Assembly (NCBI GenBank): GCA_021852225.1
Contig: JAJZOA010000263.1
Location: 1 to 7,624 of the forward strand
Source: Planctomycetota bacterium
Lineage (GTDB): Bacteria > Planctomycetota > Phycisphaerae > WQYP01
DNA: 7,624 nt
Direction of reading: 5' to 3'
Positions 1 to 6,501 of this stretch are shown here, one piece after another (position 1 is the first letter of the stretch; the number at the start of each line of letters is the position of its first letter). The translations under genes were made by a program, and so were the position numbers. Below the pieces are notes generated by a model. It was not told where the DNA came from. It saw only the letters and a program-made list of their open reading frames with translations, and made no database searches.

Positions 1-206
1 AGAAATTCCTTTCATTAATCCAATCTGTACGAGTCGCCAGGGACAGGTCGTTTATATCCTCAACAGTTCATACCTCGCTAATATAACAAGAATTTAAGCT
101 CCCGCTCTCCCAAATACTCCCCCCCCCGCATTTTGCATCTTGGTGCCGGTTCATTGAACCGAATCTTTTGCCATAACAACGTTGCCGCCGCTGGCCAAAG
201 CTATCA
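1..206. other. Gene-free upstream region
   Basis: I see no convincing gene in this stretch. Two forward frames are open from the left edge (one to a TAA at 95-97, one to a TAA at about 84-86), so the tail of an upstream gene is possible, but neither peptide is recognisable and both are AT-rich compared with the other genes here. The region also holds a run of nine C at 119-127. No tRNA-like or other structured RNA is visible. Confidence 0.5.
119..127. repeat. C9 homopolymer
   Basis: Nine consecutive C residues lie about 100 bp upstream of the predicted promoter of the decarboxylase gene. This is the longest homopolymer I noticed in the window. Such tracts can vary in length by slippage, and they are also common places for sequencing errors. 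No function can be assigned from sequence. Confidence 0.6.
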
Positions 207-229
207 AAAATCACCAGAATTGTGATTTT
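207..229. promoter_or_regulatory. Perfect 8-bp inverted repeat abutting the -35 box
   Basis: AAAATCAC (207-214) and GTGATTTT (222-229) are perfect inverted arms around a 7-nt centre. The right arm ends immediately before the predicted -35 box at 230-235. The symmetry and position fit a binding site for a dimeric regulator. The arms are AT-rich with no G/C core and no long T-run beyond the stem, so a terminator is less likely. Which protein would bind is unknown. Confidence 0.4.
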
Positions 230-258
230 ATGACAGAATGGCCCCTGAATATTACAAT
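230..258 (+). promoter_or_regulatory. Predicted sigma70-type promoter for the decarboxylase gene
   Basis: A -35 box ATGACA (230-235, five of six matches to TTGACA) and a -10 box TACAAT (253-258, five of six matches to TATAAT) are separated by an optimal 17 bp. Transcription would start near position 265 and give a leader of about 88 nt before the ATG at 353. The call rests on consensus matching alone, without transcript data. Confidence 0.55.
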
Positions 259-275
259 AGCCAAGCTAAGGTTGC

Positions 276-317
276 CGGGCGATTGCCCGCTCGCCTTGGA
301 AGGTAAGATATCTTGCC
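276..317 (+). promoter_or_regulatory. Leader with a hairpin and a 16-bp near-palindrome
   Basis: The predicted 5' leader contains a short GC hairpin, CGGGC (276-280) against GCCCG (285-289) with a 4-nt loop. Just after it comes the near-perfect palindrome GGTAAGATATCTTGCC (302-317), which pairs along its full length except for one G-T wobble. Such elements can act as operators or mRNA structures. They do not match a riboswitch class I know. The ribosome binding site AAGGA (339-343) lies outside both and should stay accessible. Confidence 0.35.
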
Positions 318-352
318 GTCTATGAATAATTGTCCGACAAGGATCCGAAAAG

Positions 353-1349
353 ATGCTGAACCTGAATTTGCCTCCCTCTTATCCGAAACACGCCCGTCGC
401 GTTTTGCTGACCGGCGCTGCCGGCTTCCTGGGATCGCACCTGGCTGAAGCCCTGGTTTCGCTGGGACAGCACGTAACCGGTGTCGACAGCCTGATAACCG
501 GTGCCCAGGAAAACCTGGCCGGCCTGAATGGGAATGCGAACTTCCGCCTTATTCAGGCGGACCTTGCCACTGGAATTCCCGCCGAAGTGCAGAACGAAAA
601 GTTTGACCGCATTTGGCATCTGGCCAGCCCGGCAAGCCCCGTCGGTTATGTGAAGCACCAGGTTAACACGCTGAAGGTCAATTCCCTGGCTACCGTTGAA
701 TTGCTCGAAATGGCTGAAAAAAACAAAGCTCGCATCTTCGTGGCCTCCACCAGCGAATGTTACGGCGATCCGTTGGAGCATCCGCAAACTGAATCCTATT
801 GGGGGGCACGTCAACCCCAATGGAATGCGCAGCATGTACGACGAATCCAAACGCTTCATGGAAGCCGCGTGCATGGCCTATCACCGCGAACGCGGCGTTG
901 ATACCCGCATCGTAAGAATCTTCAATACCTACGGACCGCGATTGGCCGTAGATGATGGCCGCGTGGTGGTGGCGTTTATCAAGCAGGCGCTTCGAGGCGA
1001 GCCTCTGACCGTTCAGGGCGATGGTTCCCAAACGCGGTCATTATGCTTTGTTGCGGATGAAATTCGCGGCTTTCTGTTGCTTATGGAATCGCCGGAATAT
1101 CACCTGCCGGTTAATATCGGCAATCCGGAGGAAGTTACCATGAAGGAACTGGCCCTGGAAATTCGCGCCCTGGTTGGTTCCAAAAGCGAGATTATGCATC
1201 TTCCCCTTCCGCCGGATGATCCAAAACAGCGTTGTCCGAATATCAGTCTGGCCAAAAAGCTTCTCGGCTGGGAACCTTCCATTGCCCGCAAAGATGGCTT
1301 GGCGATTACGATTCGGTACTACCGGGAAAAGCTCGGAATTCCAGCCTGA
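353..1349 (+). pseudogene. UDP-glucuronate decarboxylase-like NAD-dependent epimerase/dehydratase, frameshifted
   Basis: Restored to one frame, this encodes a 331-residue extended short-chain dehydrogenase of the UDP-xylose synthase type. Enzymes of this family oxidise and decarboxylate UDP-glucuronate to UDP-xylose in the cytoplasm, supplying polysaccharide synthesis. Visible signatures are the NAD-binding TGAAGFLG at residues 20-27, the HLASPASP block at 89-96, TSE at 133-135 within STSECYGDP (the Ser-Glu pair typical of decarboxylases), and the catalytic Y162xxxK166. The C-terminal DDPKQR and LGWEP motifs also match the family, and the length is normal. The start ATG has AAGGA nine bases upstream. 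As written the gene is broken: a sixth G in the run 801-806 shifts the frame after residue 151. The first frame then ends at 901, and the rest reads in another frame to 1349. All motifs after the shift are intact, so the lesion is recent or a sequencing error. Family assignment is firm; the exact sugar substrate is inferred. Confidence 0.85.
801..806 (+). other. Frameshift site: six-G run with one extra G
   Basis: The conserved family stretch E-S-Y-W-G-H-V-N-P is recovered only if the run contains five G rather than six. With six, the frame reads into GARQPQW and later stops. The upstream frame carries the NAD-binding half and the downstream frame the YxxxK half, with no residues missing between them. 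A single-base insertion in the homopolymer explains this completely. Confidence 0.85.
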
Positions 1350-1747
1350 TGCAAAACAATGCCCGATTAATATACGGAACAGTTAAAAAAAGAGAACCAG
1401 GTGTGTCACCAAGCCGCAACTCCTGAACCGCCCTTATCCGCATCGGAACAAGCGGCCGCTTAAAAACACGCAGTCTGCTGCGAACAGGCTGCAGTGGACC
1501 GCCCGCCATTCGTCGCAGGCGGTTTTTCGAGGCGAACCACCCCGCAACCGGCCAGAATCACAATATCCCGAACCGCCGACAGCCTATCTGACCGCCGCAG
1601 TTGAAATTTTGAAAATAACAGCCAGCCTGGGGCGACCTGCACTTCGCGAGACGTTTACTAAAAGACCGGGGGATTTGGCGACTTTCCGGTATCCAGTTGA
1701 CGGGCAGCGCGTCTACCGCATTGATAGCGACCGTACCGAATTGGCGG
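1350..1747. other. Spacer between convergent genes, no gene seen
   Basis: This stretch of about 400 bp lies between the 3' ends of the decarboxylase gene and rarA. Short open frames are present on both strands, but they are unrecognisable and lack good ribosome binding sites. It contains a probable forward terminator at 1498-1527 and a 12-bp perfect palindrome AAGCGGCCGCTT at 1450-1461 with no loop. I checked by eye for tRNA features and the SRP RNA tetraloop region and found neither. No clear terminator for rarA could be found. Confidence 0.5.
1498..1527 (+). terminator. Probable rho-independent terminator after the decarboxylase gene
   Basis: ACCGCC (1498-1503) can pair with GGCGGT (1518-1523) and is followed by a T-run (1523-1527). 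An alternative pairing uses CCGCC at 1503-1507 with a shorter loop. It lies about 150 bp beyond the stop codon of the rightward gene and is oriented to end its transcript. The stem is short but GC-rich. Confidence 0.5.
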
Positions 1748-3169
1748 TTATGTTTCCGCCTCATCCTCCGGGCCCTCGTCCTCTGGGGAAGATGGCGTGC
1801 CTCTGGCCTGGTCAATTGCCCGTAATTTTTCCAGATATCCGCGTATGACAGCTTCATGGCCACGGTTAACCGGCAAGTAATAAGATCGGTCAACCCCCAG
1901 ATAATCCTGCGACACGTAGCCATCCTTAGAGTCATGCGCGTATTGATAACCCTTGTGGCCAAGTCGCTGGGCACCGGCATAATGAGTATCCCGCAAATGT
2001 CGAGGCACCGGCACAGTTCGTTGTTCTTTAACATCCCTGGTCGCAGAATCGATGGCAACTGTGGCGGCGTTGCTTTTCGGGCAAGTCGCCAGATATGTGA
2101 CCGCTTGGGCCAAAGTGAGGCGGCATTCGGGCATGCCGACAAATTCGGTGATCTGGATGGCTGCGGCCGCAAGCACCGTGGCCATGGGGTCGGCATTGCC
2201 AATATCTTCGGATGCGCATATGGCAATCCGGCGGGCAATGAATCGGGGGTCTTCACCGGCAGCCAACATGCGAGCGAGCCAGTAGATGGCGGCATCCGGA
2301 TCGCTGCCGCGCATGGATTTAATTAGTGCGCTTGCCGAATCATAATGGTCGTCGCCAGTCGGGTCGTAGACGAGTGCCTTGGCCTGAACACATTCCCGGG
2401 CAATTTCCGGGGTGATTTCCACAGGGGGCGTGGAATTAACTTCGGGCTTGGCGTTGGTTTGGTCCGCAGCGGAAGCTGGCCTTTGAGCCTGCTGGCTTTT
2501 AACCGCCAATTCCAATGCCATGAGCGCCCGGCGGGCATCGCCTTCGCTATGCACAGACAGGAAATCCAGAGCGGCGGGGTGGATATGCAAATTCAATCGT
2601 CCAAAGCCACGATCCATGTCCTGGACGGCACGGCGTATGACGGACGCAATTTCCTCGGGCGTGAGCGGTTCAAACTGAAATATCTGACTTCTCGATACCA
2701 GGGGTGCGTTAATGGAGAAAAATGGATTGCCCGTGGTGGCGCCGATCAGTGTCACGACGCCGCGTTCCACATCGGGCAGAAGAATGTCCTGCTGTGCCCG
2801 ATTAAAGCGATGAATTTCATCCAGAAAAAGCACGGTGCGCTGTCCGGTATTTTCCAGATCCGTACGCGCTGCGGCCAGAAGGTCGCGCACTTCCTTAACG
2901 CCGGCGGTAGTGGCATTTAATTCGACGAAGCGGCGTCGAGTGAGGTCGGCAATCAGCTTGGCCAAGGTGGTTTTGCCAGTACCGGGCGGACCATAAAAAA
3001 TAACGCTGACCAGTTGATCGGCTTCAATCATACGGCGTAAAAGCCGCCCCGGGCCAAGAATCCGGCTTTGCCCGGCAAATTCATCGATATTGCGCGGTCG
3101 CATGCGTGCGGCAAGCGGTTCGGCGGCGGTAAGGCGTTTGTTTTTAGCCGAGGCAAATAAATCCGTCAC
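1748..3169 (-). CDS. rarA: Replication-associated recombination protein A (AAA+ ATPase, RarA/MgsA)
   Basis: RarA is a cytoplasmic clamp-loader-like AAA+ ATPase that acts at stalled replication forks. In order, the 473-residue protein shows the family opening PLAARMRPRNIDEFAGQ, Walker A GPPGTGKT (residues 60-67), Walker B LFLDEIH (114-120), sensor 1 GATTGNP (143-149), an SR arginine-finger pair near 159-160, sensor 2 GDARR (210-214), and the C-terminal tetramerisation region starting YDSASALIKSMRGSDPDAA. Two oddities are an Ala/Pro/Gln-rich insert of about 25 residues (around 225-252) and an acidic tail. I chose the GTG at 3167-3169 because GGGAG (3175-3179) precedes it by 5 nt and the resulting MTDLF start matches RarA relatives. 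ATG codons at 3181, 3184 and 3226 are alternatives and would add 4 to 19 residues. It follows the dehydrogenase operon but has its own promoter and is probably functionally unrelated to it. Confidence 0.95.
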   Translation of the reverse strand: MTDLFASAKNKRLTAAEPLAARMRPRNIDEFAGQSRILGPGRLLRRMIEADQLVSVIFYGPPGTGKTTLAKLIADLTRRRFVELNATTAGVKEVRDLLAAARTDLENTGQRTVLFLDEIHRFNRAQQDILLPDVERGVVTLIGATTGNPFFSINAPLVSRSQIFQFEPLTPEEIASVIRRAVQDMDRGFGRLNLHIHPAALDFLSVHSEGDARRALMALELAVKSQQAQRPASAADQTNAKPEVNSTPPVEITPEIARECVQAKALVYDPTGDDHYDSASALIKSMRGSDPDAAIYWLARMLAAGEDPRFIARRIAICASEDIGNADPMATVLAAAAIQITEFVGMPECRLTLAQAVTYLATCPKSNAATVAIDSATRDVKEQRTVPVPRHLRDTHYAGAQRLGHKGYQYAHDSKDGYVSQDYLGVDRSYYLPVNRGHEAVIRGYLEKLRAIDQARGTPSSPEDEGPEDEAET

Positions 3170-3174
3170 AACCG

Positions 3175-3179
3175 CTCCC
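3175..3179 (-). promoter_or_regulatory. Ribosome binding site deciding the rarA start
   Basis: GGGAG sits 5 nt before the GTG codon at 3167-3169. The upstream ATG candidates at 3181, 3184 and 3226 have no comparable Shine-Dalgarno match, so this site favours the shorter protein. Confidence 0.45.
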
Positions 3180-3286
3180 ATCATTGGTGCCACGGCTTTA
3201 GCTGGACATCCGGTCACAGATCGCATGTAGCCGCCCGTTTGGCCTCATGTGCACAGCCGCCCCTAAGGCGTTGCGATGTTCCGACA

Positions 3287-3295
3287 ATTATAACA
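3287..3295 (-). promoter_or_regulatory. Extended -10 promoter for rarA
   Basis: Read on the minus strand, TGTTATAAT is a perfect extended -10 element (TG, one base, TATAAT). No good -35 box lies 17 bp upstream, which is usual for extended -10 promoters. Transcription would begin near 3280, about 110 nt before the preferred rarA start and about 54 nt before the longest candidate. It lies in the gap after the short-chain dehydrogenase gene, so rarA can be expressed independently of that operon. Confidence 0.55.
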
Positions 3296-3363
3296 TGTGC
3301 CAGACCGGTTTGGCTGAATTGCATATCCGCCGGGCAGAAGCTTGGGGTAATCGGCCGCCAGCG

Positions 3364-4155
3364 TTATACGCCGCGGGTCAAAAAGCCGCCATCAATCACC
3401 ATAGTGTGGCCAGTGGTGTAACTGGCGGAGGGGGACACCAGATAAATCGCGGCTCCCACCACCTCATCGGCGTTTCCGAACCGGTTAAGGGGCGTGTGCT
3501 TTTTAAGCCATTCGCCGCGCGGCGTGCCTTCAATCAGCGGACGATTGAGGTCTGTGGGAAATACGCCCGGTGCCAGACCGTTCACACGAATTCCATATTG
3601 CGCCCATTCATTGGCCAGCCCGCGAATAAGGCCCAATACTCCGGATTTGCTTGCGGCATATGCCAATACTTCAGATAGTGACATATATGAATTTAGAGAT
3701 GCAACCAGCACAATAGCGCCGCGCAAGCCCCGTGCGTCGGGCGATTGCCGGCGCATCGCCCGACCAGCCGCCTGGCTGATGATGAAGCTTCCAGTCAAAT
3801 TTGTCCGTACCACCAGGTCAAAGTCCGCTACGGACATATCCATTGATGGAACCTTGCGAATGACGCCGGCCGCATGCACCACGGCGTCCAGACGTCCGCA
3901 TTTGGTCTGTATTTCCTGCACCACCGCGGCTGCCTGCTGTTCATTGCAGACATCCAGTTCCATGGCCAGGTGATCGCCGCCAAGTTCCCGCCCCATAGCC
4001 CGAACTTTCTCCGGATTGGATGAGGCCGCAACAACCCTTGCTCCGGCGGCGGCCAGCCCCAGGGCAATGGCTTTGCCTAATCCGCTGGTGCCGCCGGTTA
4101 CCAGGCATACCATTCCGCCTATATTCAGTCCGCAGAATCGATTCTGATCTGACAT
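3364..4155 (-). CDS. Short-chain dehydrogenase/reductase, gluconate 5-dehydrogenase/KduD-like
   Basis: This is a classical SDR of 263 residues, the usual length. It has the dinucleotide-binding TGGTSGLG (20-27), HAAG (94-97) in place of the common NNAG, N119, and a catalytic S153, Y166 and K170 in order. The ending VIDGGF is typical. The family interconverts alcohols and ketones with NAD(P)H; the closest resemblance I recognise is to gluconate 5-dehydrogenase and 2-dehydro-3-deoxygluconate 5-dehydrogenase. The substrate itself is inferred from that likeness. The ATG at 4153-4155 is 2 nt past the TGA of the preceding gene, with AGAGG (4166-4170) inside that gene's last codons, so translation is probably coupled. 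A TTG at 4159-4161 would add two residues but lies too close to the AGAGG. It is the third gene of a presumed dehydrogenase operon, and no terminator is evident after it. Confidence 0.9.
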   Translation of the reverse strand: MSDQNRFCGLNIGGMVCLVTGGTSGLGKAIALGLAAAGARVVAASSNPEKVRAMGRELGGDHLAMELDVCNEQQAAAVVQEIQTKCGRLDAVVHAAGVIRKVPSMDMSVADFDLVVRTNLTGSFIISQAAGRAMRRQSPDARGLRGAIVLVASLNSYMSLSEVLAYAASKSGVLGLIRGLANEWAQYGIRVNGLAPGVFPTDLNRPLIEGTPRGEWLKKHTPLNRFGNADEVVGAAIYLVSPSASYTTGHTMVIDGGFLTRGV

Positions 4156-4157
4156 AG

Positions 4158-5252
4158 TCAATCAACCTCTACTGTTTGAAAATCACCGGTCTTTACCACA
4201 ATGCCGGCCTCGCAGCCAATTTCTTCAAATGCCTGCGCTTCGGCCCGGCTGAAAAGCAGTCCGCCGTGCTGATCGGTCAACTTCGCGGCCATCGCCTCCG
4301 GCTCGCCGGGCAGCAGGCATTTATCATTGCCATGGCCCAGAATATCAGCGATAACAGCTCGAAGGTTTTCCGCCTGTGAACGTCCCTGAGCGAACGACTC
4401 GCAATCAATGGCATCCGGCTTCATGCACTGGAAATAGAAACAAGGGGTATGCTTTTCATTTTTAACTGTCGGGCTGCGGCGGCTGCGGAGTGTCGGAAGC
4501 GAACCGCCAATAAATCCGCCCATTAATTCATCCAGCAGCGCCAGTCCATAGCCCTTATGATCGCCAAAGGGCAGCAGCGCGGCGACTTTTTTCGGATCGG
4601 TTGTTTCCCGCCCTTCACTGTCCACAGCGGATTTTGGTGGCAGCGATTTACCTTCCCGCAGAAACTGCTGCACGCGGCCCATGGCCACAGTACTGGTGGC
4701 CCAGTCTATACAAATGTCAAAGCCAATTGCCGCGCGCGTCGGTAATCCCCAGGAATGGGGGTTGGTGCCCAGTGTCGGGAATTTGCCACCAAACGGGACC
4801 ACTTCGGCCAGCGCCGCCGTGCAGCAGGTATAGGCGATATAGCCTTTTTCGGCGGCATCCAGAACATAGCCCCCGCCCCAGAGATAATGAAACGCATTGT
4901 CCACCGCCACCGTTCCGGTTCCGTATTTATCGGCCAGTTCCATGCACCGCGCCATGGCATCAAAAGCCACCGCCATGCCCAGTTTCTGGTTGGCATTCCA
5001 ACGTTCCACCGCCGGATAGCGCGGCGGCAGTTTTTCAATTTCCGCACCTGGACTGCACCCGCCGGCACCGGAACCAAAATGGTCATCCAAATGAATTGCC
5101 TTGATGGCATTGTGGGTGCGAATCCCGTGGCGCGATGCTGTTCGGCAGAAGCGTGCGGCCGCCGCGCATTCTTCGGCGTTGTATCCACGTTTTTTGTAAG
5201 CCGCTTCCACAATGCGGTCATGGGTGGCGAAGGGCATAAGCAGATATTCCAT
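4158..5252 (-). CDS. Ldh2-family malate/lactate/ureidoglycolate-type dehydrogenase
   Basis: This 364-residue cytoplasmic oxidoreductase belongs to the Ldh2/YiaK family, whose NAD(P)-binding fold is not a Rossmann fold. Members reduce 2-keto acids, or oxidise 2-hydroxy acids such as malate, L-lactate, (R)-sulfolactate and 2,3-diketo-L-gulonate. Recognisable blocks are SRHG with a candidate catalytic His at 42, DNAFHYLWGGGYVLDAAEKGYIAY (118-141, quoted here only by its ends D118 and Y141), FGGKFPTLGTNP (154-165), and PFGDHKGYGLALL (228-240). The SRHGIRTHN form differs from the simpler SHG seen in better-known members, so it is probably a distinct subfamily. The ATG has GAGG (5260-5263) at 7 nt, an excellent ribosome site. 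It starts 36 nt after the stop of the D-2-hydroxyacid dehydrogenase gene and is followed 2 nt later by the SDR gene. The family call is strong; the substrate is unknown. Confidence 0.9.
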   Translation of the reverse strand: MEYLLMPFATHDRIVEAAYKKRGYNAEECAAAARFCRTASRHGIRTHNAIKAIHLDDHFGSGAGGCSPGAEIEKLPPRYPAVERWNANQKLGMAVAFDAMARCMELADKYGTGTVAVDNAFHYLWGGGYVLDAAEKGYIAYTCCTAALAEVVPFGGKFPTLGTNPHSWGLPTRAAIGFDICIDWATSTVAMGRVQQFLREGKSLPPKSAVDSEGRETTDPKKVAALLPFGDHKGYGLALLDELMGGFIGGSLPTLRSRRSPTVKNEKHTPCFYFQCMKPDAIDCESFAQGRSQAENLRAVIADILGHGNDKCLLPGEPEAMAAKLTDQHGGLLFSRAEAQAFEEIGCEAGIVVKTGDFQTVEVD

Positions 5253-5288
5253 GAATGAACCTCGTTTTGTAAATTTGGGGAATAATGA

Positions 5289-6254
5289 TCAGAATGGATT
5301 GGCCTGAATAAAATCGGGTTTTCCGGTAAGAAAATTCACCAGGTTGTGGGCCGCCCGCATGCCCTGCCGCTGGACGCTTTCCAGCGTTCGGCTGCCGATG
5401 TGCGGTGTGACAATGATATTGTCAATATCGCTGAACGGGTGGTGCTGCTCAACAGGCTCGTGGATCAGGACATCCGCACCGTATCCCCATAATTTGCCAC
5501 TTTTGCAGGCCGCGACAATATCGGCTTCTACGACCAGACCGCCGCGGGCCGTGTTGATAAGAATGGTGCCATCTTTCATTAATCCCAGCGTGCGCTGGTT
5601 AATCAGCCCGCGGGTTTCTGGGGTCAGATTAGTGTGCAGCGAAATAATGTCAGACGCGGCAAATAATTCATCGGTCGTGGCGGCGCGGCGCACGCCGTAT
5701 GCGGCCGCAAACTCGGCGTCAAAATGGTGACCAAAAGCTATCGGTTTAAGCCCAAAGGCATGGCCACGCTTAATGACTTCCTTGCCAATGCGGCCCATGC
5801 CCACCACGCCTAAAGTTTTATCAAACAGTTCGCATCCGGTTTTACGGTCCCAGCGGCCCGCCTTGACGGCCCTTAAATGCCACCAGAAAAATTTGGATAC
5901 CGCAACCATGAGTCCCATCGTATGTTCGGCGACGGTGGTTTCGTTGACGCCTGGAGTAAACAGGACCGGAATGCGTCTTTCCGTGGCATATTTAACGTCA
6001 ATCGAATCCAATCCGATGCCATATTTGGCAATCACTTTTAAGCGGGGCAGTGCGGCATCAATTACTTTGGCGGTAATCGCGTCATCGCCATTCAGGAATC
6101 CATCAAAACCACCTCCCTGGCGCACGAGTCCCAGCATTTTGGCTTCGTCGATCGGCCCACGCTGGGTTACAATTTCCATCCCACTGTGCGCAAGAATGTC
6201 ATGATGTTTTCCGGGGGTATCTTGAAAACTTGTGGTCGTAAGAAGAATGCGCAT
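5289..6254 (-). CDS. D-2-hydroxyacid dehydrogenase, phosphoglycerate dehydrogenase-like
   Basis: This 321-residue cytoplasmic NAD(P)-dependent enzyme interconverts a D-2-hydroxy acid and its 2-keto acid. The N-terminal catalytic lobe carries KYGIGLDSID (77-86), then the Rossmann domain with VGMGRIG (151-157). The catalytic triad is R237 in NTARGG, E266 in DVLIHEP, and H285 in TPHIG. No C-terminal ACT or substrate-regulation domain follows, so this is a short form, unlike the long serine-pathway SerA. Glyoxylate/hydroxypyruvate reductase, 2-ketogluconate reductase and sulfolactate dehydrogenase are all possible from this fold. The ATG is preceded only by a weak GAGA about 12 nt upstream. It is the first gene of the presumed operon and sits downstream of a 264-bp regulatory gap that contains a copy of the predicted LacI operator. 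Confidence 0.92.
   Translation of the reverse strand: MRILLTTTSFQDTPGKHHDILAHSGMEIVTQRGPIDEAKMLGLVRQGGGFDGFLNGDDAITAKVIDAALPRLKVIAKYGIGLDSIDVKYATERRIPVLFTPGVNETTVAEHTMGLMVAVSKFFWWHLRAVKAGRWDRKTGCELFDKTLGVVGMGRIGKEVIKRGHAFGLKPIAFGHHFDAEFAAAYGVRRAATTDELFAASDIISLHTNLTPETRGLINQRTLGLMKDGTILINTARGGLVVEADIVAACKSGKLWGYGADVLIHEPVEQHHPFSDIDNIIVTPHIGSRTLESVQRQGMRAAHNLVNFLTGKPDFIQANPF
6185..6192. promoter_or_regulatory. Partial operator-like sequence inside the first dehydrogenase gene
   Basis: TGTGCGCA at 6185-6192 matches eight of the ten bases of the predicted LacI operator, about 65 bp inside the coding region. An auxiliary looping site is conceivable, but a match of this length has an appreciable chance of being accidental. 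Confidence 0.15.
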
Positions 6255-6376
6255 AATTTAATTTTTCTCATGATAAAAACACACTCATACCAAGCTGAAT
6301 TTTACACGATACCGATCGTTTTGCCAGTGGCAATTCTATTTGGTCAATTTCCCGGACAGTATCGCGACAATCTGAA

Positions 6377-6388
6377 TTGTGCGCACAA
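6377..6388. promoter_or_regulatory. Predicted LacI-family operator upstream of the dehydrogenase operon
   Basis: TTGTGCGCACAA is a perfect 12-bp palindrome with a central CG, the usual symmetry for LacI-family sites. Its ten-base core TGTGCGCACA recurs exactly in the promoter of the adjacent LacI gene (7584-7593). The shared sequence extends to 12 bases, TGTGCGCACAAA, in opposite orientations. It lies about 125 bp upstream of the first dehydrogenase start. An imperfect copy, TTGTGCGAGCA, sits 31 bp away at 6408-6418, about three helical turns. Confidence 0.6.
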
Positions 6389-6407
6389 ACGTTTGCTGAT
6401 ACATGCG

Positions 6408-6418
6408 TTGTGCGAGCA
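6408..6418. promoter_or_regulatory. Imperfect second operator half-site
   Basis: TTGTGCGAGCA keeps one full arm (TTGTGCG) of the 6377-6388 palindrome and degenerates in the other. The two start points are 31 bp apart, so they lie on roughly the same DNA face and could bind repressor cooperatively. This alone could be accidental. Confidence 0.25.
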
Positions 6419-6469
6419 GATGTTCATATATGATTTGCCCACCCGCGTGTTTGGCGATAGGCGACGTTT

Positions 6470-6501
6470 AAAAAGCGCATCTGAAGCTTCCGGCCGACGC
6501 T
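6470..6501 (-). terminator. Weak intrinsic terminator after the LacI gene
   Basis: On the minus strand AGCGTC can pair with GA-(TG)-CGCT with a two-base bulge and a loop of about 14 nt, followed by TTTTT (6470-6474). It begins about 18 nt beyond the LacI stop codon. The stem is short and bulged, so some read-through into the dehydrogenase operon is likely. Confidence 0.3.

Noticed and set aside
2..97. Tail of an upstream gene ending at the TAA at 95-97
   Set aside because: Two forward frames are open across the same short stretch and neither peptide is recognisable, so I cannot support a coding call.
320..874. 184-residue antisense open frame over the decarboxylase gene
   Set aside because: It is a shadow of a strongly motif-supported gene on the other strand, with no recognisable domain of its own.
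1450..1461. Perfect palindrome AAGCGGCCGCTT as a terminator
   Set aside because: It has no loop and no following T-run on either strand; it is probably incidental.
1384..1530. Possible small structured RNA such as SRP RNA in the convergent spacer
   Set aside because: The conserved SRP tetraloop region (GGAAG and GGAGCA) is absent, and no promoter is evident.
1558..2295. 245-residue open frame overlapping rarA on the same strand in another frame
   Set aside because: The translation is Pro/Arg/Leu-rich and unrecognisable, while rarA in the same region shows full family conservation. Dual coding is not supported.
3247..3254. TGTGCACA as another LacI operator upstream of rarA
   Set aside because: It lacks the central CG and is two bases shorter than the shared core, so it does not match the motif.
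4601..5104. Pro/His-rich open frames antisense to the Ldh2 gene
   Set aside because: Composition is typical of shadow frames of a GC-rich gene, and there is no ribosome site or domain.
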